Assembly (NCBI GenBank): GCA_937996585.1
Contig: CALKUW010000131.1
Span: 1-5,437, forward strand
DNA: 5,437 bases
Source: an uncultured Flavobacteriales bacterium
GTDB lineage: Bacteria > Bacteroidota > Bacteroidia > Flavobacteriales_D > Sanyastnellaceae
Direction: 5' to 3'
Below are positions 1-5,437 of this stretch, one piece after another. Both the position numbers and the translations under genes were made by a program. Position 1 is the stretch's first letter. The number at the start of each line of letters is the position of its first letter. Under the pieces are notes generated by a model that was not told the DNA's origin, made no database searches, and worked only from the letters and a program-made list of their open reading frames with translations.

Positions 1-626
1 ATCGGATATCCGTCAAAGGCGAAGCCGATGAGCGGACTGTGGGCCTCGGTGTCGATGGCAAAGAGGGCGTCGCTCGGGAAATCGTCACAGACATCGCTCG
101 TGGGATCCAGGCTGTCATCGAAGCGTGTCGGCACCTGGTGGTGGTGGTATTGCCCCATGGCCGGATGCCCCTTCGCGCAGTCGAATCCGTCATTTTCGAA
201 GAAGCCCCCGTTCTGGTGCCAGTAGCCCTGGTTGTTGTAGCTGAACGCATCCTGAGCATTGAAAATGACCACCCCGTTGATGAGCACCCCGGTGTGACCG
301 AGGCCAGTTGGCGTGCCTCCGGCCGGACCTTCCTGCGGGTTGCGGGGAATCTGAAACAGGTAATCCTGGGCAGTGGGCAGGGAGGGGTTGCCATCCGGGA
401 AGGGCGCCGTAGCGTATCGCGGGATGCCGCTGGCGTTGACGTAGACGTTGTCGGCGCTGTACTGGACCAGCTGTACGTCGCACACATTGAACATCTCGAC
501 TAGGTTGTTCCCGTTCCAATATTGGCCGGAAGCTCCATCGGTGTTGATCAACCAGGACGACAGCTCGGGCTGCGCATGGGCGATGAAGGTCAGACAAAGG
601 CAAAGTAGGAGGAGGGTGAATCGCAT
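1..626 (-). CDS. Secreted YHYH-domain protein, 3' part beyond the window
   Basis: The minus-strand frame is open from the ATG at 626 to the left edge: 208 codons, no stop, so the C-terminus is missing. Residues 1-18 form a signal peptide: MRF, a Leu/Cys-rich hydrophobic stretch, then AHA before Q19. Family signals come late: C150 in FDCAKGHPAMG, the motif YHHH at 160-163 followed by QVP, and SPLIGFAFDGYP at 197-208. This order (C..GHP..G.YH.H..P, then S.IIGFA.DG.PIYG) is that of the YHYH domain, a family with no established biochemical role. Here the third motif residue is His instead of Tyr. A second in-frame ATG at 641 would add MRSPN; I prefer 626 because the signal peptide then starts directly. 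No Shine-Dalgarno is visible. It is transcribed divergently from the DksA-like gene. The protein is probably periplasmic, surface or secreted, and a sorting domain may lie outside the window. Family assignment is fairly sure; function is unknown. Confidence 0.8.
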   Translation of the reverse strand, partial: MRFTLLLLCLCLTFIAHAQPELSSWLINTDGASGQYWNGNNLVEMFNVCDVQLVQYSADNVYVNASGIPRYATAPFPDGNPSLPTAQDYLFQIPRNPQEGPAGGTPTGLGHTGVLINGVVIFNAQDAFSYNNQGYWHQNGGFFENDGFDCAKGHPAMGQYHHHQVPTRFDDSLDPTSDVCDDFPSDALFAIDTEAHSPLIGFAFDGYP

Positions 627-634
627 GTTGGGCG

Positions 635-657
635 AACGCATGAGCGAAAGATGCGTT
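635..657. promoter_or_regulatory. Inverted repeat in divergent spacer, possible operator or leader hairpin
   Basis: AACGCAT at 635-641 is matched by its exact reverse complement ATGCGTT at 651-657, with 9 bases between. It sits in the 41-bp gap between the start codons of the two divergent genes. It could be a binding site for a regulator acting on both, or a hairpin in one leader. No run of T follows on either strand that would make it a convincing terminator, and one is not expected between divergent starts. If the YHYH gene starts at 641 instead of 626, one arm overlaps its start codon. A 7-bp repeat can arise by chance, so confidence is low. Confidence 0.25.
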
Positions 658-667
658 TAATTGCCGC

Positions 668-1003
668 ATGCTTTCCGAGGAAGAGAAAGAGAACATCCGG
701 GTGGCCATTGCCAAGAAAGCGGCGCAATTGGACGAGCGGATTGAGGAATACCGTGAGCTGACGAAGCCCATTCCCCCAAGTGAGGCCATCGGCCGCGTCA
801 GCCGGATGGACGCCATCAACAACAAGTCCGTCAACGAGGCCGCCCTTCGGCAGGCAGAGAAGCAACGGCAAGGCTTGGATCGGGCGCTCCAACGCCTGGA
901 CGACGACCGCTTCGGGTTGTGCACCCGGTGCGGCGAGGCCATCCCTACCGGGCGCCTGTTGCTGATGCCCGGCGCAGTGACCTGCGTGCGCTGCGCGGGC
1001 TGA
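668..1003 (+). CDS. DksA/TraR-family C4 zinc-finger regulator
   Basis: This 111-residue protein has the two-part DksA/TraR layout. Residues 3-80 are charged and heptad-like and should form the helical hairpin that enters the RNA polymerase secondary channel. The C-terminus carries a zinc finger with C85-x2-C88 and C106-x2-C109, a 17-residue gap that equals the gap in DksA. The segment IGRVSRMDAINN (41-52) probably forms the hairpin tip, with D48 as the likely acidic tip residue. Full-length E. coli DksA is about 150 residues; this is a shorter form, between TraR and DksA. By family it should bind RNA polymerase directly and tune transcription, possibly with ppGpp. No Shine-Dalgarno precedes the ATG at 668. 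A YciO-type gene follows 50 bp downstream on the same strand, so the two are probably one transcript. The family call is firm; the ppGpp link and target genes are inference. Confidence 0.93.
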   Translation: MLSEEEKENIRVAIAKKAAQLDERIEEYRELTKPIPPSEAIGRVSRMDAINNKSVNEAALRQAEKQRQGLDRALQRLDDDRFGLCTRCGEAIPTGRLLLMPGAVTCVRCAG

Positions 1004-1053
1004 TTGTTCGCGCCTCACGTCGGGCGAAAGGCGCTTTTGCCGACCTTGAAGGC

Positions 1054-1674
1054 ATGCGCATCGACATCCACCAAGAAAGCCCCGAGCCCCGAAAGATTGA
1101 ACAGGTCGTCCAGGTGCTGAACGACGATGGGGTCATCGTCATTCCCACGGACTCCGTCTATGCCTATGCCTGCAAACTGGGCTCGGCCAAGGCCGTCGAA
1201 AAGATGTCCGCCATCCGGAACCTGCCGCCCAAGGAGGCGCACTTCTCCATCATCTGCAGCAACCTCAGCCAGGCGAGCCAATACGTCGCCCCGCTGCCAC
1301 AACCGGTCTTCAAACTCATGAAGCGGGCCCTGCCCGGCCCCTTTACCTTCATCCTCGATGCCAGCATCCGGGTACCCCGCATCTTCGGAAAACACAAGAA
1401 GGAGGTCGGCATCCGGATCCCCGACCACGCCATTCCCAAGGCCATCGTCGATACGCTCGGGGCACCGCTGGTGGTCGGTTCCGTGCGCTGGGACGGTCCC
1501 GAGGTGGAATATGTCACCGACCCCGGTTTGGTCTACGAAACCGTGGGACACAAGGTCGATTGGACCGTTGCTGGCGGGCTTGGAAATCCCGACCCTTCCA
1601 CCGTCATCAACTGTACCTCGGGCGAGGCGGTCCTGGTCAGGGAAGGACGGGGAAATGTAGTGGGCGTAATGTGA
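1054..1674 (+). CDS. YciO-type Sua5/YciO/YrdC family protein (L-threonylcarbamoyladenylate synthase fold)
   Basis: The protein has 206 residues, matching the roughly 200-residue single-domain YciO/TsaC class and not the longer Sua5, which has an extra C-terminal domain. Signatures in order: GVIVIPTDSVYAYACKL (26-42), the conserved nucleotide/threonine pocket strand; IRNLPPKE (54-61), corresponding to the basic K/R loop; LPGPFTFIL (93-101); VGIRIPDH (118-125); and near the end PSTVIN followed by VLVREGRG. TsaC/YrdC members make threonylcarbamoyl-AMP from threonine, bicarbonate and ATP for t6A at position 37 of ANN-decoding tRNAs. The PTDS.YA..CK pattern and overall layout look closer to YciO, a paralogue whose cellular role is less certain. 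The frame is open back to 919, inside the DksA-like gene, but the family N-terminus fits the ATG at 1054. GAAGG at 1048-1052 is too close to the ATG to be a normal ribosome site. Cytoplasmic. Confidence 0.9.
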   Translation: MRIDIHQESPEPRKIEQVVQVLNDDGVIVIPTDSVYAYACKLGSAKAVEKMSAIRNLPPKEAHFSIICSNLSQASQYVAPLPQPVFKLMKRALPGPFTFILDASIRVPRIFGKHKKEVGIRIPDHAIPKAIVDTLGAPLVVGSVRWDGPEVEYVTDPGLVYETVGHKVDWTVAGGLGNPDPSTVINCTSGEAVLVREGRGNVVGVM

Positions 1675-1853
1675 CCGGATTACAAGCTCAATATTTATAT
1701 TTTACCTACAGAGCTTATTATAATACTAATTCTAAAAGGGTAGGAATGTTCTGATAAGTCCGTAGGATAGGTGGGTGAGCTTGTTCAAGCATGCATTTTA
1801 GTGTTTAGGACCGAGTGAATTGTCACAGGTCTGCTTGCTTAACCATTCACACC
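1675..1853. other. Intergenic spacer with AT-rich block, probable promoter region of the protease gene
   Basis: This 179-bp gap has no coding frame I can support. Its first part is sharply AT-rich: I count 15 G or C in the 60 bases from 1681 to 1740, against GC-rich coding DNA on both sides. TATAAT at 1719-1724 resembles a -10 box, but I find no good -35 at the usual distance and no clear Bacteroidota TAnnTTTG element. Short inverted repeats are present: AAGCTC (1684-1689) with GAGCTT (1711-1716); GTGAAT (1815-1820) with ATTCAC (1845-1850); and GTGA-N4-TCAC (1815-1826). None has a T-tract that would make a strong terminator for the upstream gene. The spacer most plausibly ends the upstream transcript and starts that of the protease. 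Confidence 0.5.
1719..1724 (+). promoter_or_regulatory. TATAAT hexamer, possible -10 element
   Basis: A consensus-looking -10 hexamer lies in the AT-rich block, 129 bp before the protease start codon. No matching -35 is visible 16-18 bp upstream, and vegetative promoters in Bacteroidota usually use a different -7 motif. In DNA this AT-rich the hexamer may be chance. Confidence 0.2.
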
Positions 1854-4800
1854 ATGCGCCTGTCCCACCTCACTTGGGCTATTGCTCTTTTTGCTGTTTG
1901 TATCACCGCCTCCGCCCAGCAACCGCTGGCCGAAGGACAAGGTCCAACCCCGGAACTGCCCCGGGTCCTTTTCGGAAACAGCGCCCTTCCTTCCCAACTG
2001 GTTCCCACCCACCAAACCGAATCCAGCAAGGGTCTGATGCTCATTTCCGAGGAGTTCCAGGCACTGAAGCAGGAGCGACCTGACCGTTTCTCGCTCCGGC
2101 TCCCCTTCCCGGACGGCACAGAGAAGACGCTGCAGTGGTCGGCTTTCGATGTGCGTTCAGACGCATTCGAAGTCACGGTGACCGACGAATCCGGCCATCA
2201 CGGTGTGGACCATGACAGCAACATTGCGACCTACGAGCTCAGCGGAGCCGGCCAAAGCGGCGTGCTGATACTGATGGAGGACCATGTTTTGGCGTCCTTC
2301 CAGCAGGATGGTGAGGGATTTGAAATCAACCCCCGAAGTGAGGAGGGGGTGCATGCCATCTTCGAATTGGCGGATTCCAAGTCCCAGCAGACCTTCTCCT
2401 GCGCCTTGGATGAAGTGGCAGAGACGCAACTGTCGGGAGGTGAGCCCGCAGCGATGTCCGCCATGCTGAACCCGGCCTGTCTCGAGATGGGCATCGACAT
2501 CGACCAGTACACCTACCAGGCACTCGGCTTCGATGTGCAGACTTCGGTAGACTGGGCGCTGGCCGTCCTTTCCGCCGTGGACCAGATCTACCGCGCCGAA
2601 CTTCTGGACAACAGCACAGCCGCTGAAATCGTGACACTGCAGGCCCGCCTTGTGCACGTATGGGTCGCTCCCGACCCCTACCTCTCCGTCACAAACGACG
2701 GCAGCGGCATCCTCGCGGCCTTCCGCGATGAGTGGGCATCCAATCCGGATTTCACCGCCGTTCCCGTTGATCTGAAGCACCTCTTCACGCTGCGCACCAA
2801 CATCGGAACCGGCGGCATCGCCTACCTGAGCGCACTGTGCGACGGTACTTTCAACTGTGGCGTTTCGGGCAACATGACTTCAGCCACGACCTACGACCTG
2901 TCGTCATTCACCTGGAACCCCTACGTCGTAGCCCACGAAATCGGGCACAACTGCGGAGCGAACCACACCCATTGGTGCGGCTGGCCCGGAGGCCCCATCG
3001 ACAACTGTGCCGACCTCGAAGGCGATTGCACGGGATACACGAACAACCCCACGAACACATCGAGCACCATCATGAGCTACTGCCAGCAGACCGGTGGTTC
3101 GGCTTCGATGACGTTCAACACCATCGTGGAGGACAATGCCCTGGAACCCACGATTGCCGCGGCCTCCTGCATCGGCAGCTGTGACGCTCAGGCGTCCATT
3201 TCGACCCTGATCGACTGCAACGATCCGGCAGCCTGCAACTACGACGCCACCTCCACGGGCAGCGGCGACTGCCTTTACCCCGATGCCTGCTACGAATGCG
3301 GCCCGAACGGCACCGTCCAGCCCTCTGCCAGTGGCACCATCAGCTTGAACACGATCAACATCGCTCCGTCCCCAGGTGCGGGCAGCAGTTATGGATTCAG
3401 TGGTAACGGCATCGCCTCGAGCGTCGATGTCACGCTGATCTTCGACAACAGCAGCAGCACGACCAGTGAAGCCGGCGACCTGCTGATGTACCTGAAGGAT
3501 CCTGCAGACAATTACGTCGAGTGGGGAGGACGCAACCTTACGTTCAATTTCCCCGACATGGGCAGTTTCCCTGCCTCTTGGGTCTCCACTTCCCCCGGAA
3601 CATACACCGCCACCATTGATGTCTCCTCCGGCAATCTTTCGGGAGACGGCACCTGGGTGGTCGGCATCTACAACGGTTGGAACGGAGGGAGTACGGTGAA
3701 CTACTCCGTCGACCTGACGTTCTACGGGTTCTGCCCGCCTTATTCCGGCTGTACGGACAATACGGCCTGCAACTTCGACCCGAACGCCATTGAAGATGAC
3801 GGCAGCTGCGCCTACACCACCGACGCCATCGGTGTGTGCGGCGGATCCTGTGCCGCCGACGTGGATGCGGACGGCGTTTGTGACGACGTCGACAACTGTA
3901 CCGACACCAACGCGCCCAATTACAACGACCCCGGCAACGCGGCTTGTGCCTCGGATGTGGTCAACACCACCACCGGTGTCTTTTATGCCACCATCCAGGA
4001 CGCGATTGACGCTGCCACCGCAGGTGATGTCATCACCCTCGCCGCAGTGACCTTCGAGGAGAACCTGTCCCTGAATAAGGGCCTGACCATCAACGGTCCG
4101 AACGCAGGCGTCGCACACGATGGCACGCGCGGTGCCGAGGCCATCATCGACGGAGAGCACACCCTTTCCGCTTCGGCGGCGGTGACCCTCGACGGCCTCC
4201 AGTTCCTCAGCAACAATCCCGCGCAGACGAGCACCATCTTCGTCAATCAAGCGGCCGGGCACATCATCCGGAACAACCGCTTCGTCTCCAGCATCGCCGG
4301 CGGCAACACCGGCGGGCTGAACGACCTTGCCATCTACACTGCGGTGCTTTCCACCGGAACGATGACCATCACGGAGAACAGCTTCTCCGGTGACGGCTCC
4401 TTCACCGATGGTGACCGCTACACCACCGCAGCCTGGGGACGCGGTATCTGGCTCAATGGCGGCGGTGCGGCCGTGACCATTTCGAACAACGCATTGACCA
4501 ACTGCCGTGCAGCCATGAACCTCGAAGGGTATGCCAACAGCGCCTGCAGCGTGGACGGCAACAGCTTCACGGATTGCGGAAGCGGCCTTTCTCTCGGGGT
4601 ACCGACTGCGGGCTCCATCACGACCATCACGAACAACAGCTTCCAGGATGTCGACACCGACATCAACGCCGGCAACCTCACCTCCGGCATCACGTGGGAC
4701 CTGGCCGCTACGGGCAATACCGCCGTGCCGGGCAACAGTTCCTACTACTCGGACCTGGGCCTGATCCCGGGCAACAACCCTGGCGACACGGATGACCCCA

Positions 4801-5437
4801 ACGGGTCCCTCACGCAGGTTTACGGAGCCGGAGATGACGTCATCAACGGTGGCGGCATCGTGAACATCGCCGTCTACAACGACGACCTCGCCAACCTCAA
4901 CATGACCACTGCGGACAATGGTGCCACGGTCAGTGTCGCCAGTGCGACGGCGGGAACGGACCAACTGTCCGGCTTTGTCTTCGTGCAGGCGGCTGGCACC
5001 TACTATCAGCTCATCCCGGGCTGCACGGATGCAACGGCCTGCAACTACAGCGCTGCCGCCACCGTGGATGACGGTTCCTGCGCCACCCTCGACGCCTGTG
5101 GCGTGTGTGGCGGTTCCGGAACCGATACGGACGGCGACGGTATCTGTGACGATGTGGACAGCTGTACCGATGTCTCCGCGTGCAACTATGACGCCAACCC
5201 GACCGAAGCATGTGCCACCCTGGACGCCTGTGGCGTGTGCGGAGGATCCGGCACGGATGTGGACGGCGACGGTGTATGCGACGACATCGACCTCTGCACC
5301 GACGTCACGGCGTGCAACTACGACGCCTCCGCCGGCGGCGGAGATTGTGTCACCCTCTCCCTGGAAGAGCACGTGGTCCACACTTCGGGCGACCTCGCCG
5401 GTCAGACGACCTGGCGCCTCTATGCCGTCCTTCCGAA
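1854..5437 (+). CDS. Large secreted multidomain metalloprotease (M12B-like metzincin, P-domain-like, beta-helix and Cys-rich calcium modules), 3' end beyond the window
   Basis: The frame is open from ATG 1854 to the right edge: 1194 codons and no stop. Domains by residue: signal peptide 1-21 (MRLSH, hydrophobic core, TASA before Q22); propeptide-like region about 22-205, with C183 a possible cysteine switch; metzincin domain about 212-437, with zinc motif HEIGHNCGANH (H361, E362, H365, G368, H371) and Met-turn IMSYC (M407); Cys-rich linker 455-488; beta-sandwich about 490-628 resembling the proprotein-convertase P domain; Cys-rich/calcium module 632-698; right-handed beta-helix about 702-960, opening with ATIQDAIDAATAGDVITL and carrying N-x-F/L turns; linker to 1054; tandem Cys-rich/calcium repeats from 1056; start of another domain from about 1165. 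All catalytic residues are intact, so a zinc endopeptidase active outside the cell is expected. The architecture suggests type IX secretion, but the C-terminal sorting domain would lie outside the window, so that is inference. No Shine-Dalgarno precedes the ATG. Substrate unknown. The P-domain call is the least certain. Confidence 0.92.
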   Translation, partial: MRLSHLTWAIALFAVCITASAQQPLAEGQGPTPELPRVLFGNSALPSQLVPTHQTESSKGLMLISEEFQALKQERPDRFSLRLPFPDGTEKTLQWSAFDVRSDAFEVTVTDESGHHGVDHDSNIATYELSGAGQSGVLILMEDHVLASFQQDGEGFEINPRSEEGVHAIFELADSKSQQTFSCALDEVAETQLSGGEPAAMSAMLNPACLEMGIDIDQYTYQALGFDVQTSVDWALAVLSAVDQIYRAELLDNSTAAEIVTLQARLVHVWVAPDPYLSVTNDGSGILAAFRDEWASNPDFTAVPVDLKHLFTLRTNIGTGGIAYLSALCDGTFNCGVSGNMTSATTYDLSSFTWNPYVVAHEIGHNCGANHTHWCGWPGGPIDNCADLEGDCTGYTNNPTNTSSTIMSYCQQTGGSASMTFNTIVEDNALEPTIAAASCIGSCDAQASISTLIDCNDPAACNYDATSTGSGDCLYPDACYECGPNGTVQPSASGTISLNTINIAPSPGAGSSYGFSGNGIASSVDVTLIFDNSSSTTSEAGDLLMYLKDPADNYVEWGGRNLTFNFPDMGSFPASWVSTSPGTYTATIDVSSGNLSGDGTWVVGIYNGWNGGSTVNYSVDLTFYGFCPPYSGCTDNTACNFDPNAIEDDGSCAYTTDAIGVCGGSCAADVDADGVCDDVDNCTDTNAPNYNDPGNAACASDVVNTTTGVFYATIQDAIDAATAGDVITLAAVTFEENLSLNKGLTINGPNAGVAHDGTRGAEAIIDGEHTLSASAAVTLDGLQFLSNNPAQTSTIFVNQAAGHIIRNNRFVSSIAGGNTGGLNDLAIYTAVLSTGTMTITENSFSGDGSFTDGDRYTTAAWGRGIWLNGGGAAVTISNNALTNCRAAMNLEGYANSACSVDGNSFTDCGSGLSLGVPTAGSITTITNNSFQDVDTDINAGNLTSGITWDLAATGNTAVPGNSSYYSDLGLIPGNNPGDTDDPNGSLTQVYGAGDDVINGGGIVNIAVYNDDLANLNMTTADNGATVSVASATAGTDQLSGFVFVQAAGTYYQLIPGCTDATACNYSAAATVDDGSCATLDACGVCGGSGTDTDGDGICDDVDSCTDVSACNYDANPTEACATLDACGVCGGSGTDVDGDGVCDDIDLCTDVTACNYDASAGGGDCVTLSLEEHVVHTSGDLAGQTTWRLYAVLP
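2934..2966 (+). other. Metzincin zinc-binding motif HExxHxxGxxH
   Basis: These codons encode HEIGHNCGANH, residues 361-371 of the protease. H361, H365 and H371 should bind the catalytic zinc and E362 should be the general base. The Met-turn follows at M407 (3072-3074), about 36 residues later, as in reprolysin-like M12B enzymes. The Cys in the middle (C367) and the several Cys after it (in HTHWCGW and IDNC) suggest that the active-site region is held by disulfides, which fits an exported enzyme. Confidence 0.9.
3216..3317 (+). repeat. Degenerate Cys-rich module, first copy in the protease
   Basis: Residues 455-488 read CNDPAACNYDATS, then GDC and DACYECGPNG. This matches the frame of the later modules (C.D..ACNYD..., C...DAC..CG) but lacks the calcium loop DxDxDG that follows in the other copies. 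It directly joins the end of the protease domain to the P-domain-like sandwich. Confidence 0.65.
3747..3950 (+). repeat. Cys-rich module with thrombospondin-3-like calcium loop, second copy
   Basis: Residues 632-699 start GCTDNTACNFDPNA and continue DDGSC, then GVCGGSC, then the acidic loop DVDADGVCDDVD (D669, D671, D673) and NCTD. The spaced Asp residues are the calcium-binding pattern of thrombospondin type 3 repeats. It separates the P-domain-like sandwich from the beta-helix. It is more diverged than the two copies at the right end. Confidence 0.75.
5079..5345 (+). repeat. Two tandem Cys-rich/calcium-loop repeats (44 and 45 residues)
   Basis: Unit A is 5079-5210 and unit B is 5211-5345. 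Each reads CATLDACGVCGGSGTD, then a DGDG.CDD calcium loop, then CTDV.ACNYDA. The first 39 codons align without gaps: 5 amino-acid changes (T17V, I22V, V26I, S28L, S33T in unit numbering) and 12 synonymous codon differences. Calcium-loop Asp residues are D1091/D1093/D1095 and D1135/D1137/D1139. A leading half-module GCTDATACNYSAAA..DDGSC precedes them at 5019-5081. A further domain begins immediately afterwards and runs off the window. Confidence 0.85.

Noticed and set aside
39..503. Plus-strand open frame of 154 codons opposite the YHYH gene.
   Set aside because: The minus strand in this stretch encodes a signal peptide and the YHYH signature without interruption. The plus frame has no recognisable feature and is a shadow.
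190..1018. Minus-strand open frames (190-942 and 590-1018) across the DksA-like gene.
   Set aside because: They run through the reverse of the zinc-finger gene and, for 190-942, in the wrong frame through the YHYH gene. The Arg/Ser/Pro-rich products are typical of out-of-frame GC-rich DNA.
919..1053. Upstream extension of the YciO-type gene to an ATG at 919.
   Set aside because: The extra 45 residues would lie largely inside the DksA-like gene, are Arg-rich and match nothing in the family. The family N-terminus fits the ATG at 1054.
1684..1716. AAGCTC...GAGCTT as a terminator for the YciO-type gene.
   Set aside because: The stem is only 6 bp with a 21-base loop, and there is no T-tract after the right arm, so an intrinsic terminator is not supported.
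2157..2780. Minus-strand open frame of 207 codons opposite the propeptide and early protease region.
   Set aside because: It is another shadow of the GC-rich sense gene, with no recognisable domain, and the sense frame is continuous here.
5019..5345. Repeats considered as a CRISPR array or mobile-element repeat.
   Set aside because: The repeats are in frame, diverge mainly at third codon positions and encode Cys-rich calcium modules. They are protein repeats with no spacer structure.
2904..5381. A continuous 825-codon open frame on the minus strand opposite the protease gene.
   Set aside because: Its codons are in exact register with the sense codons, so a stop would need TTA, CTA or TCA in the protease gene, all rare in this GC-rich coding style. 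It ends exactly where the sense gene uses TCA (2904-2906). The product is a monotonous Val/Gly/Arg/Ala/Asp-rich sequence with no domain, while the sense strand has clear domains and a zinc motif.

Overview
The window most likely comes from a GC-rich member of the Bacteroidota, probably a marine-type member of the Flavobacteriales. This is an inference. It rests on the Cys-rich 'GCTD..ACNYD..DGSC' modules with thrombospondin-3-like calcium loops, which are common in large secreted proteins of that group. It also fits the absence of a well-placed Shine-Dalgarno sequence before any of the four genes. Coding DNA is GC-rich, with codons ending mostly in G or C. No ribosomal or tRNA gene is present to settle the taxonomy.

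Layout. (1) Positions 1-626, minus strand: the 5' part of a secreted YHYH-domain protein that runs off the left edge. (2) A 41-bp divergent spacer holding a perfect 7-bp inverted repeat. (3) Positions 668-1003, plus: a DksA/TraR-family C4 zinc-finger regulator. (4) Positions 1054-1674, plus: a YciO-type member of the Sua5/YciO/YrdC family (threonylcarbamoyl-AMP synthase fold), probably co-transcribed with the DksA-like gene. (5) A 179-bp spacer that begins with a markedly AT-rich block. (6) Positions 1854-5437, plus: a very large secreted multidomain metalloprotease, open to the right edge, with at least 1194 residues visible. Its order is signal peptide, propeptide-like region, M12B-like metzincin domain, Cys-rich linker, P-domain-like beta-sandwich, Cys-rich/calcium module, right-handed beta-helix, then two tandem Cys-rich/calcium repeats leading into another domain.

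The two central genes are housekeeping or regulatory in type (stringent-response-like transcription control and tRNA t6A-type chemistry). The flanking genes are exported proteins. I see no mobile element, CRISPR array, toxin-antitoxin pair or defence system. The most unusual object is the mosaic protease. A long (825-codon) antisense open frame lies opposite it but is best explained as a codon-usage shadow.
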